The notes under the pieces: generated by a model | What the model saw: the letters and a program-made list of their open reading frames with translations, nothing else | What the model was told of the DNA's origin: nothing | The model's database searches: none | Made by a program: the position numbers and the translations under genes | Source: Patellaria atrata CBS 101060 | Lineage: Eukaryota; Ascomycota; Dothideomycetes; Patellariales; Patellariaceae | Assembly (NCBI GenBank): GCA_010093705.1 | Contig: MU006111.1 | Location: 1-64,000 of the forward strand | DNA: 64,000 nucleotides | Direction of reading: 5' to 3' | In this document: in pieces, positions 54,849 to 64,000 of the stretch | How positions within the stretch are numbered: the first letter of the stretch is position 1 | Layout: each line of letters opens with the position of its first letter

Positions 54849-55663
54849 TTAGATGCGGCGTAATAGGGTCTTGAGGAACTCATTCTTTTTCGCACACGCT
54901 TTGGGATAAATGTGCTTCTTAGTGTACTTCCTGAAAGCCTTATAGTTGTTGAATCGCAGCAACGGTACTGCAGAAGGGTTGCGACGATGTTCAAGAAGGT
55001 TGATGATGTTGACCCTCATAGTTTGGATTGTCTAGGAACGGTTAGGTCTCTAAATGATATGGAGAGTACTATGCATTGCTAGACATTAAAAGAGTATGAA
55101 ATGATATCATACACAGCCGTAGAGCTGGCAATCCATTTCAGGTAGAGAAGGTAATGACCCGCTACATGGACTGAGGAATCGGAAAAAAGGAACTGTCATA
55201 CCTTTTTACATTGAGTGATAGATGAAGGGATGATGGTGACTCCGAGTTCCCCACAGAATTCTTGCCATGCTGCAAGCTTGTTGTCACCAAAGTGCTCGTT
55301 GAATTCGGAATCGTAGGCTTGTTCACGAAAGAAACGGTACTCATCGGTATGCTGTTTCCAACCTTGATTCTTAGCCAGACGTTCGAAATTCGCTTCAACT
55401 GTTGCTGTGGGTTCGTAATTGAACCCCACAACATTGAAGAATGAGTTGAAAGATATAGGAGCTGTGGGGGGTGGAACGGTGATAAAACTTGGAGGAGGTT
55501 CGAAGCAAGCGCGGTGGTGCTTGCGATAAGTCTTTGAACTTTCTTTCCATCGGCGATGTGTAGCTAGACGCTGAAACTCTGAAACAACGTCTGCATTGTA
55601 ACGTAACTCGAAGTCTTCAAAGTGCGAAAACCAGAACTGTTGATGAATACTCGCTGGAGCCAT
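54849..55663 (-). CDS. Conserved fungal hypothetical protein (214 residues)
   Basis: Two exons, 55663-55202 and 55031-54849, with a 170 nt intron, give 214 residues. The sequence has a repeated aromatic motif: FWFSHFEDFELRYNADVVSE.FQRLATHRRW and FNSFFNVVGFNYEPTATVEA.FERLAKNQGW. It is followed by LAAWQEFCGELGV..IPSSITQCKK and, after the intron, MRVNIINLLEHRR..LLRFN with the end NEFLKTLLRRI. I recognise it as a widespread Pezizomycotina family without known function. No signal peptide or membrane segment is present. The second exon is out of frame with the longer open frames of the region and was chosen because the splice restores the conserved tail. Confidence 0.75.
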
Positions 55664-56157
55664 GGCAAGTAAGTTGTTGTTTGATGTTTGCGATTAGGCT
55701 TTTGTGTTGATGTTGACTAGAGCAAATTGTTTAAAATATTATTTATATGGGAATTTTCTTGGCAAAGCAGGCATTGAGAATCACTAGGTTTTACTAGAAG
55801 ACAAACAGACTTCGTAGAGATACCGCTTATAGTAGAAACATTATAAAAAATGATCAAAATACTCAAGTTTAGCTTATGCCGAGACATAAGGAGGGTTCTT
55901 ACTTGGTATCGACCCTGGTTCCTTTACCATGCGAGACTCATGGCGACACACACCTTGGGAGTCAGTAAGATCTTTGTAAACTCTCCTAGTCACTGATGAC
56001 CCGGGCCAACCAACAAAGATCCCGTACTAATGAAACTTAGAGGCTGGACCATTTAGATTAATGCAGTGGCCCATGCATCAACAAATGACGGTATACAATC
56101 CCTTAGTAGGTTGATGATCTGCGAGTAAAGTCTTGCTCATAGAAACGTTTTTCTTGC
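55664..56157. other. Intergenic, nothing recognised
   Basis: About 490 bp comprising the promoter of the hypothetical gene and the 3' flank of the MFS gene. Confidence 0.5.
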
Positions 56158-57718
56158 TCACACTTTATGCCGCAAGACGAACCCAGTCTTTGCTATACGT
56201 GCGAGTACCAGAGTCATACCACCACAGATTAGAACCGTACCGGCCCACATCTGAGCCTGAAGGTAGCTGCCATGATTGTTCTGGATGAGCGCTCCAGCAA
56301 GAGGGGGACCCGTCAGAGAAGCAACGGATACAATGGAAAACCCCATACCCATTCGGACACCAGCCTTCTTGAGGTCTGTAGTCAGGCTAGAAAGAGTCGC
56401 GGGAAACATGCTTTGGATTCCAGCAGCAAAAAGTCCATAGACAACTGAAAATGCATAGAGACCGCCGCGAGAATTTACGCCCGGCCAGGCAAATATTAGG
56501 ATACCAGAGCCAAATGCGAAGGGGATAATGGTGTTCAACGGGCCAAATGTTCGATCTGCGAAGAAATTCGGTATAAGACGACCAATGACACCAACTGCGT
56601 TCATGACAAGCAGGACCGTGATAGATTCTTCGTACGAGATACCGATAACATTGCGGCTGAACGTCCCCACCTAACTTTGTCAGCATTTATTCAATCAAAG
56701 GGAAAGAGTTAACGATAGTGTTAAAAGAGCAGCTCACATAGTAGAAAGCAAAATACAGTCCCCAAAAACTTAAGAACATGCCCACACAATAGAGAACGTA
56801 CGTAGTCTCCTTAAAAGCGTTCCATTCCACGAGAGGACCAGATTTGCGAGGCGGGAGACGCGTTCTCAGGAGAGCTGATGTCAATGCTGACAGGACGAGC
56901 ATAACGAAACCTATTACTCTTACTGTCCATGGAAAACCAATCTTCGGTAGAAGTTGGCGGACAATGATTGGATAAACAATACCACCAGTTGCGGATCCTG
57001 ACGCAGCAATGCCTATTACTAACGAACGTTTCGCGGAGAAGTACGTTGAGAGTAATGACATGGTAGGACAAAACTGAAAGCCATTCCCAAGTCCAGTACA
57101 GATCCCTTGAGCTAAAAACAAGTGCCAGTACTTGGATGATAAAGAGGTCATGAATACTCCAATGACTTGCAGCATGCATCCAGTAACGTAGACAGGCCTG
57201 AAATACCCAGCATCAGTAGCACGGCCTGTAGCGGTACCGATGAAGAAAAGAAGAAATATTTGCACTATGGAACATCAGGTAACGCATTTTAAAGATATTA
57301 TAAAAGACATACCACTTCCCACCCAAGAAACGTCCGAAGGAGGGTAGCCCTTAACCCCCGTATAATAAGTTTGAAAGACTCCAAAGGAGCTAATATAGCC
57401 CCAAGTATTGAAAATGACCAGGTGAGCCATAATGACCTGAATCCAGGCATTTAAGCCTCCATCTGGCGGAGGACCAGGGTCCCTACGGGTGGATGTCGTT
57501 GACCTTCCTGTGACGATTCGAACAAGTGTTGGGTGTTGTTGAACATCGGACTCGCAAGGCGGAATCTTTTCACCCATTCGTTCCGGCGAGTTCTTGACTC
57601 TATTTTCCATGTTCTCCTGCTGCGGGAGGGGTTTACTGTCACCTATTGAAGATTGGGGACTCTGTACGTTCCGTTCCTGGTGAATACCTTTACGTATCTC
57701 TCTACCTGTGCTAGCCAT
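56158..57718 (-). CDS. MFS transporter, monocarboxylate (MCT/MCH)-like
   Basis: Three exons, 57718-57313, 57264-56738 and 56670-56158, give 481 residues. The hydrophilic N-terminus ends in DPGPPPDGGLNAWIQVIMAH, the MCT-family DGG-W motif before TM1. Later segments include NTWGYISSFGVFQTYY, GICTGLGNGFQFCPTMSLLS, YFSAKRSLVIGIAASGSATG, NAVGVIGRLIPNFFADRTFG and AAGIQSMFPATLSSLTTD. Fungal members are often riboflavin, nicotinate or monocarboxylate-type porters, and several lie in metabolite clusters. The substrate cannot be inferred. Confidence 0.92.
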
Positions 57719-58265
57719 GATTGAAAAGTCAAGCTCAATTAATACCAGAGGGCTGAAAAAGAAGATTTGAAGAAGAGACTGAGAAAAGTGGGAGTCTTGG
57801 ATGACTCCCTAGAGTTAAAGCAAAGAATTCGAGTCATGATGAGCAACGGTACAGTACAGCAACCAATGCCGAATAGAAACCACAGGTTTATTACCGCGAC
57901 GATGACCAATACGGCAACTTGACAGAAGGGCGTATTGGATTAAGGTATGGTATTAGCCTTTAGTGACCTCGTTCTATTGTGGGGTTGATCAGGTAGTGAG
58001 GTGTGGGTATGGGTGTGGGTGTAGAACGAGGGGACTAAGGGAAGACGTTCGTATTAGGTTGAACAATCCTCCAGTACCCCGTCATTCCCGGTCTATCAGC
58101 GAGTTTTATTAGGTTGACCACATTCACCCTTCCCAAGTTCCCCCATTCTGCAAACTTAAGTACTCAAAACTGATAACTACCTCATTCGACAAGCTGCATC
58201 TACTATGATATTATAATATTCGCCATCTCCGCGAGCTCAATCTTAGAACTAAATAAGGTATTTCG
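57719..58265. other. Divergent promoter region; short GT-rich run
   Basis: A GGGTATGGGTGTGGGTGT run occurs at about 58003-58022. No gene is recognised. Confidence 0.5.
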
Positions 58266-59203
58266 ATGGCATCCTCTGAACGATTTCACCGAAAGCTTCT
58301 CTCGCAGCCAGGCATTACCATAGCTCGAGCTTCATGGCTATATCCCTTCAAGGTGCGTATTCTCGAGCACATATCGAGAATACTACTGATCTTTTACTTA
58401 TTAGGGTATATGGTATTTTATGTCACATCCATTCCTCTACCCGCTTCTCCGTACTCGCCTGCTGCCATGCTTCCTGCTGTCAACCTTTGTCCTCGCGAAC
58501 CTTTTCTTTTGGACCTATATACCCCAAGTCCTTTTCTTGATGCTATTTCATCGCAAAGCAGGCGCCTGGATCAACGGTACTTTCTTGGTTCTGAGTGAGG
58601 GCGCAGCTATCATTGCTATCCTATTCGAGGCATTCTTGATAGACGAGACACAGGTTGATGCATTCGACGCTATACTGGTCGACAAGGGTTTAGAGGATCT
58701 GGTCGCGGAGACTAGACCAATAGATCCAGAACTAACTGATCCTTTGAAACGACTCGGAAAACCCAGGAAGTCAGCTGTGTATGCTCCATTCTCATTTCGC
58801 CAGCTAGTCGAATTTGTCATACTTCTCCCACTCAATTTCATTCCAGTAGCTGGTGTACCTATATTCTTACTTCTTACTGGATATCGCGGCGGTCCGTTCC
58901 ATCATTGGAGATACTTCAAGCTCCTAGACCTCACGAAGAAAGAACGTAATGTTTACATCAAAAGGCGTCAATGGTCATATACTTGGTAAAGTGATAAAAT
59001 CACAACAATATTTATTCTCGTCTAACCACCACAGGTTTGGGACCATCGCTTTGCTTCTTCAGCTAATTCCGGTTGCAAATATGTTTTTTCTCTTTACGAC
59101 AGCATGTGGTGCCTCCCTTTGGGCGGCTCGATTAGAAGAGGAGAGGCGCATCCGGGAGGCGCAGATAGTGGATGATTCCGAGTATAGAGATGATGTCCCT
59201 TGA
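58266..59203 (+). CDS. Rrt8/LDS-like multi-spanning membrane protein
   Basis: Three exons, 58266-58352, 58405-58985 and 59035-59203, give 278 residues. The start is MASSERFHRKLLSQPGITIA. The splice then yields WLYPFKGIWYFMSHPFLYPL, followed by hydrophobic helices and the family block LIDETQVDAFDAILVDKGLE. SAVYAPFSFRQLVEFVILLP and LLTGYRGGPFHHWRYFKL follow, and the end is FGTIALLLQLIPVANMFFLF. This resembles the yeast Rrt8/Lds1/Lds2 group, lipid-droplet or spore-wall-associated membrane proteins with an EI24-like fold. The function in moulds is not established. A +1 frame open from the same ATG is a shadow. Confidence 0.85.
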
Positions 59204-59309
59204 ATAGAGGGTACTATAGACCCAGATAGAATGAGCGGGTTGGTGGACTGAGAATTCCACCACGTATTCTCTCTGTTTCCTCAATGAAACGTCACACTCG
59301 ACTTCGCAC

Positions 59310-60209
59310 TCAAGTATGTTTCCGGACAAACGCCAACACTTTACCTACAAATTCCGCCGGATTCTCTTCCGCAATCCAGTGGCCCGCCTCTTCAACACAT
59401 GCAACCTCTATGTTCTCATGAACCTCCTCAGCCATCGGGCTAGCGAACGTCTCGAGAAAACTCTTTCTACCACTCAAAATGAGTGACGGAACCCCACATT
59501 TTCCCTGCTTCTTCACCCACTCGCGGTTCTCCTCGGCATCCGTCCCAAACGCTCTATAAAGTTCAATCCCACAGCGCATAGCTCCCGGTTGCGAAAACAT
59601 CGTCGTATAGTACTTCAAAGAGTCGATCGAAATTGCGGCGCCGTTGTACACCTGCTTGTCGTAAAAATGTTTCAGATAGATCTCTTCGCGTCCGGCAATC
59701 AGTGCTTCGGGAAGATCTCGTATCTGGTGAAACACAAAATGGAATAGTTCTGGCGTCCCCTTCTTGTTCTCATATGGATCGGTGCCTGGGAGCAGACACT
59801 CGCCCCACGTGACGGAAGCAACATGCTTCGAGAATCTTGAGGCATAGGCGTACGCGATCATTGCTCCGATGTCATGACCCACGATGTGGATCTTGTCTTT
59901 TATGCCCAGATGCTCGCGCACCAGCTTCAAGAGGTCGAACGCCATGGTGCTCTTGGTGAAGCCATTTGAAGGCTTGGATGACTGGCCTGCGCCGCGGTAG
60001 TCGGGTGCAAGAACTCGGTAACCCGCATCTGCGAAGGGCCGTATCACGTGTCGAAATTGATAGGATGTTTGAGGGAAACCGTGAATGAGGAGGATGGTCC
60101 CTTTCAATGAGATTGACTTTGTTAGACGGGCGTCTATGTAGTGAATGCGGATCTCTTCGCCGCCAGATTCAAAGGTGAATGTTCTCTGGGCACTGGTGGT
60201 GTCCGGCAT
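59310..60209 (-). CDS. Alpha/beta hydrolase, epoxide-hydrolase/dehalogenase-like
   Basis: A single exon of 299 residues. The oxyanion motif is LIHGFPQTSYQFRHVIRPFA. The next strand is RVLAPDYRGAGQSSKPSNG. The nucleophile elbow GHDIGAMIAYAYA has Asp (about 113), as in epoxide hydrolases and haloacetate dehalogenases. The catalytic His is in VEEAGHWIAEENPAEF, and a cap-domain segment lies between. The enzyme is cytosolic (no signal peptide) and probably acts on epoxides, haloacids or similar xenobiotic-like substrates. Which of the two activities it has cannot be separated by eye. Confidence 0.9.
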   Translation of the reverse strand: MPDTTSAQRTFTFESGGEEIRIHYIDARLTKSISLKGTILLIHGFPQTSYQFRHVIRPFADAGYRVLAPDYRGAGQSSKPSNGFTKSTMAFDLLKLVREHLGIKDKIHIVGHDIGAMIAYAYASRFSKHVASVTWGECLLPGTDPYENKKGTPELFHFVFHQIRDLPEALIAGREEIYLKHFYDKQVYNGAAISIDSLKYYTTMFSQPGAMRCGIELYRAFGTDAEENREWVKKQGKCGVPSLILSGRKSFLETFASPMAEEVHENIEVACVEEAGHWIAEENPAEFVGKVLAFVRKHT

Positions 60210-60561
60210 GATGGATGATGGATTGGGTAAAGAGAATGACTGCCTGATGTAAGGTAGTGTAGACGGTAGAATTTCCGTTGGTGGGTAAGTTAGATACTCC
60301 AGCTTTTACCTAGACTATCTGAACACTAAGGTGTTTAGGTTCTCCTTTTTCTGTCTCAAGTTCGCTGTCGACGGTAAGGTACGCAGCAGTGCAGTAGCAT
60401 TTTAGATGACAAAATGTTACCTTATGCTCTTTAGGTTTACCTCAACGTCATCGAGCGTCATATAGTACTGTGCAGTACAGTACAATACATTCATTATTAC
60501 TACTTTTTGTATACAGTACTTTATAATATACGGAGTACAATAACCGATGAAAGTACACAAT
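60210..60561. other. Intergenic, nothing recognised
   Basis: Holds the promoter of the hydrolase gene and the 3' flank of COQ9. A GTGCAGTACAGTACAATAC microrepeat lies near 60475. Confidence 0.5.
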
Positions 60562-61490
60562 TCATATCCTGACACCCTTACTCCTCAATACATTAATGAT
60601 TGAATGCCCTGTAAACTCCAACCACTCCCCCAAATTGCCCACTGCCCCTCCAACCACTCTGAGGTCTTCTAACCTGGCATCCAAAAACCTCTCTGTATCC
60701 TTGAAATCCGTGCTCTGATCCTGTGTCATGAAAAGCTCTGTAGCAGAGTAAATGGTAGAAAGACTCGCTCTTTTGGTGTACCACGAAGTATCCACACTAG
60801 TGTCGCCTGCCAGATACCAAATCTCATCCGCTAGATGGGCGAGTTCGCGTAAGGACGCGGGAACGTACGTGGGATGGGCCATTATCGCGAGTGCCTATAC
60901 AGATGCCATTAGACTCGAGAAACAGCAATATAATATAGAGACATCAATGAGATCAACCCTTTGTCCATATCTTCAATTTGATCCAGGTAAGTAGCTTGCC
61001 CACACCTTCACATACGGAATCAAGAGTCCAAACTCACCTCTTGCCACCGCCCTACAACCCCAGCCTCCACATTTCCCCTCAATCGCTCCATAACCAACAC
61101 GCGCACCTTATGTCCTGTCCCCATACCCCCCTTCCCCTCCTTAGCTTCTGGAAACTGCACCCTCGCCCCTAGACCTAGCCGTTGCGATACTAAATGCCAT
61201 AATACGATCTCGAACACCCCTCGGGGTAGAACATTCGTCGACGGGTCGATATATCCCGCGTCTCGCGCGCCGAGTGTCAGCGCTGCCGGGCTAAATCCAT
61301 GTGAGGGTACGTGCGAGAGAGCTGCGGAGAGGATGGCGGATTCGGTTGGGTTGTATGGGGATGGGGAAGGTGAGTAGAGGGTGTGGTAGCTACGGGAAAG
61401 GCATCGGCCCGATCTAGATTTTGAGCATCGTAGTGGATGGACCGGTTTTGCTTTTGATATCTGTCGGAAGCAGCGGGCTGGGATAGACAT
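60562..61490 (-). CDS. COQ9: Ubiquinone biosynthesis protein Coq9
   Basis: Two exons, 61490-61038 and 60894-60562, with a 143 nt intron, give 261 residues. The N-terminus is Arg/Ser-rich and basic (MSIPARCFRQISKAKPVHPL), consistent with a mitochondrial presequence. The COQ9 domain shows AILSAALSHVPSHGFSPAAL, LGARDAGYIDPSTNVLPRG and RLGLGARVQF. ELAHLADEIWYLAGDTSVDT and WYTKRASLSTIYSATELFMT follow, ending with the C-terminal LGEWLEFTGHSIINVLRSKG. Coq9 is a lipid-binding matrix-side partner of Coq7 in the CoQ synthome. It has the usual fungal length. Confidence 0.93.
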
Positions 61491-61694
61491 TTCCTTTCGT
61501 TGTTGGGTGAGATGAGAGGAGGCTGATCAGAGAGGTGACGGGAGTGCTGCGGAGAAGATCGATCTGCTCAACTTGACGCGCTGGCCAGGTCAATAAATAC
61601 ACCCAACGCAATCAATAGAGTATCTGCTCATGTCCAGTTAGCAAGAGAATCAATCATCCATATTGACACGGAAAGCATTCAGTTTCGTCTTATT

Positions 61695-62624
61695 TCAGGT
61701 CAAGCTTTTCTCGTTATCAACAGCTTCAAGCACCTTCTTTGTCGTCCGATCTCTCCAATCAACATCAACATCACCATAAATCTCTCGAGTCTGCTGGAAC
61801 ACATTCTTCTCCCACTCATCCCCCACGTTCACTTTGCCCGAATCATCCCAGCACCTCTGAACAGTGCCTCCAATATTTCTAAAGAATCCCTCCAAACCGT
61901 CCTTTCCCCCTCCGGCATGATAGCTTTTGAACGGTCCAGATACCGCCCATCGTGGGCCCATACTGGTCTCTACAATACGATCCAATTCCTCTACCGTCAC
62001 TAGGCCTGCATTTACGAGATGAATACTCTCCCTTAGCAACGCGAATGCCAGTCGATTCGCCACGAAGCCGGTGTACTCCTTTTTGATGACCACTGGGCTA
62101 CGACCACGGGCACGCCAAAAGGCCAATGTTCGATCAATGACTCTCTGGTCGGTTTGTGACGAAGGGACGAGCTCTAGCAATGGCATTATATGAGGAGGAT
62201 TATACGGATGCACCACTAAGAGCCGGGACGGATCTTTCATGTTTACAGCTTGCGCGGAAGCAGGTATTCCCGAAGTGCTACTCCAAAACAATGCATCCCC
62301 CGGAGCGAGTTTCTCAACCTCAGGCCATAAGGATGATTTAAATGATAGGCTTTCAGGGCCTTGCTCCTGGATGATGGTGGCGTTCTCGACTGCGGATTCC
62401 AGTGTTGAAGCTATACGGATATCTTTGGCAAGTCCATGTTGACGGGGAGGTAGATATTGCGGAAGCGTGAAATGCACGTACTCTCGAATATCAGACCGAG
62501 TATCATAGATACATAGCTGTTCCGGCCTGGTAAGATGCGCTAAATGCAATGCAGCAAGTGAGAGACCGATAGTTCCTGAACCGATCAGGGTGATCCGCGT
62601 TTCACTATTCTTAACCTCTGCCAT
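61695..62624 (-). CDS. 3-hydroxyacyl-CoA dehydrogenase-like oxidoreductase
   Basis: A single exon of 309 residues. The NAD-binding Rossmann motif is ITLIGSGTIGLSLAALHLAH. The conserved central block IIQEQGPESLSFKSSLWPEV is followed by FWSSTSGIPASAQAVNMK (catalytic Ser region). VHPYNPPHIMPLLELVP is the typical His/Pro motif, and TGFVANRLAFALLRESIHL starts the helical C-terminal domain. This matches fungal L-3-hydroxyacyl-CoA dehydrogenase/lambda-crystallin (L-gulonate dehydrogenase) relatives. It has no peroxisomal SKL tail (ends SLT). Its start lies 278 bp from the divergent acyl-CoA synthetase start. Confidence 0.9.
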   Translation of the reverse strand: MAEVKNSETRITLIGSGTIGLSLAALHLAHLTRPEQLCIYDTRSDIREYVHFTLPQYLPPRQHGLAKDIRIASTLESAVENATIIQEQGPESLSFKSSLWPEVEKLAPGDALFWSSTSGIPASAQAVNMKDPSRLLVVHPYNPPHIMPLLELVPSSQTDQRVIDRTLAFWRARGRSPVVIKKEYTGFVANRLAFALLRESIHLVNAGLVTVEELDRIVETSMGPRWAVSGPFKSYHAGGGKDGLEGFFRNIGGTVQRCWDDSGKVNVGDEWEKNVFQQTREIYGDVDVDWRDRTTKKVLEAVDNEKSLT

Positions 62625-62902
62625 ATCTTCGAGTCGGATATTTATATCAGATACATGATGCCTTTTCTTACTCTAGATTTCTACTGATTTTGTGGGCTTA
62701 GCCGATAAATCTTCCCCGCATGAGATTTTGTTCCACATACCGCATTAAGTTACCGAGAATTGCCATCATGTAGTTCAAAGATTCCTCGGACGGTAAGTTC
62801 CTGATAATTTCGAAGTCCGAGCAAATTTGATCATGTCTCTCTGGAAGTACTTCCGCTATTTCTTCTGACAGAACCGGACGTATTGTTAGTGAGTATGATA
62901 AG

Positions 62903-64000
62903 ATGACTATTTTCAAATCCCGTCATCCACGGATAGACAGTAAATATCCCTATATTTAAAAAATATACTGCATTTTCTCACTGACTGTTTAACAGTTCCG
63001 ACGGACCTCACAACATGGGACTGGCTATTTGATTCTAAGAAGTACTCCCCAATCCAGAAGTATCCCGAGTTTGAGCTCGCCGGATATACCAACGCAGTGA
63101 CTAAGGACCGTCTTAACTGGAAAGACGTTAAACAGAATGCTACCTGGTTCTCTACGGCATTAGTGAAGCAGTATGGCTTCCAGCCGGGAGAGACTATATC
63201 CTTGTTCAGCAGGAATACCATATGGTATCCTGTGAGTATGTTTGGTGCCAACCGTGTAGGTTGGTAGCTTCCCATTCCCAACTGATACTACATCCAATTT
63301 TTGACCAGATGTCGCTTCTTTACAGGCGGGGTTGTATCTGGCGCTTCGCCGGCGTATAACGTTGAAGAGATGGCATATGCTCTGAAAACAGCACAGTCCA
63401 AGTTTCTGATGACATCTCCAACGTCCATGGATGTCGCCGCAGCAGCAGCGAAGGAAGCAGGCTTACCGCGAGAGAATATTATTCTCCTTGAAGGCGAACT
63501 GAAAGGTTACAAGACAATTCACGATCTAATTACGATTGGTAAAGGTTACGGCGAGCAAGGCCAGACTCCCGCTTTCAAGAATCCCCCAGGCAAGAAGAAT
63601 AACGATATCTGTGGCTTCCTCTCTTTCAGTTCAGGCACTACTGGTCTCCCGAAAGCAGTCATGATCAGTCACCAGAATGTAATCGCACAGTGTCTGCAGA
63701 TCCTACAGATAGCACCGCCAGACCTTAGAAAGGTCCTCGCCGTTCTCCCCCTCTTCCACATCACAGGTCTCGTCCACCAACTGCATTTCCCCATCCTGTT
63801 CAACGCAGAGGTCTTCATGACCCCAACTTTCACCATGAAGATCCTCCTAGATACTGTCACTCAAAATGACATCCGTGAGCTGCTGCTCGTCCCCCCTATC
63901 ATAATCCGTCTCGTACGTGACCCACTTGTCTCCAAATACGATCTCAGTCGCATCCTCCGCTTCTCATCTGGCGCCGCGCCGCTCTCCGCCGAGATCCTCC
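62903..64000 (+). CDS. Acyl-CoA synthetase / 4-coumarate:CoA ligase-like (5' part; runs off right edge)
   Basis: Three exons are read: 62903-62939, 62996-63259 and 63326-64000 (open at the edge). The first exon encodes only MTIFKSRHPRID; splicing yields IPTDLTTWDWLFDSKKYSPI. The AMP-binding P-loop is SFSSGTTGLPKAVMISHQ. Before it lie VSMFGANRVGGVVSGASPAY and YALKTAQSKFLMTSP; after it, LAVLPLFHITGLVHQLHFP and LRFSSGAAPLSAEIL. These are the ANL-superfamily adenylate-forming motifs A1-A5, here of the 4CL/peroxisomal fatty-acyl type. The C-terminal domain lies outside the window. The substrate is unknown. It shares a short divergent promoter with the 3-hydroxyacyl-CoA dehydrogenase-like gene. Confidence 0.9.

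Noticed and set aside
57999-58025. GGGTGTGGGT run as a telomere-like tract
   Set aside because: Too short and not TTAGGG-type; lies within an ordinary gene-dense region.
58266-58598. 110-residue frame from the Rrt8-like ATG
   Set aside because: It reads through the first intron in the wrong frame; splicing at 58352/58405 gives the conserved protein.

Overview
This 64 kb window is nuclear DNA of a filamentous ascomycete. Genes have short introns of about 45-150 nt with GT..AG ends, fungal-type families are present on both strands, and gene spacing is tight. The CAZyme set (GH74, GH6, glucuronan lyase), the NLR/HET content and repeat decay of C-to-T type suggest Pezizomycotina, probably Leotiomycetes/Helotiales; the order is an inference. 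All exon limits were read by eye from splice sites plus family conservation, and almost every multi-exon gene closes to an exact multiple of three.

Region 1 (1-12.8 kb) is gene-poor and repeat-rich. It holds the 5' half of an apparently intact NLR (NB-ARC) gene running off the left edge, a decayed alpha/beta-hydrolase gene diverging from it, and a broken Ty1/copia relic with an LTR. It also has several LTR-type fragments, a long inverted repeat, a small GC-rich minisatellite, and relics of a BBE-type oxidoreductase and of an APH/Aim9-like phosphotransferase. Two intact-looking genes sit in this debris: a REI1-like zinc-finger gene whose real N-terminus lies in a short upstream exon, and an unrecognised 343-residue coiled-coil protein.

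Region 2 (12.8-25 kb) is accessory. It has an FAD monooxygenase next to two MFS transporters, a broken HET-domain gene, a possible tRNA-like structure, and a secreted GH74 xyloglucanase with a C-terminal CBM1.

Region 3 (25-42.8 kb) is core housekeeping. It has DNA polymerase epsilon subunit B and a NASP/Hif1-type histone chaperone, divergent over a promoter with an MluI cell-cycle box. These are followed by ATG7, dCMP deaminase, a GYP1-type Rab-GAP, an HRP1-type hnRNP with an unusually long intron, and a fold-type II PLP enzyme.

Region 4 (42.8-64 kb) mixes secreted plant-polymer enzymes (GH6 cellobiohydrolase with N-terminal CBM1, PL20 glucuronan lyase) with small metabolism genes. The latter are a hotdog thioesterase, an SDR, a sugar-type MFS transporter, a conserved 214-residue hypothetical, a monocarboxylate-type MFS transporter, an Rrt8-like membrane protein, an epoxide-hydrolase-like enzyme, COQ9, a 3-hydroxyacyl-CoA dehydrogenase-like enzyme and the 5' part of an acyl-CoA synthetase at the right edge. 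The last two are divergent and may share a promoter.

The most interesting items are the NLR with a glycine/asparagine-rich, two-fold repeated N-terminal motif beside a ruined hydrolase gene, the repeat-embedded REI1-like gene, the S-phase-type bidirectional promoter, and the long HRP1 intron.
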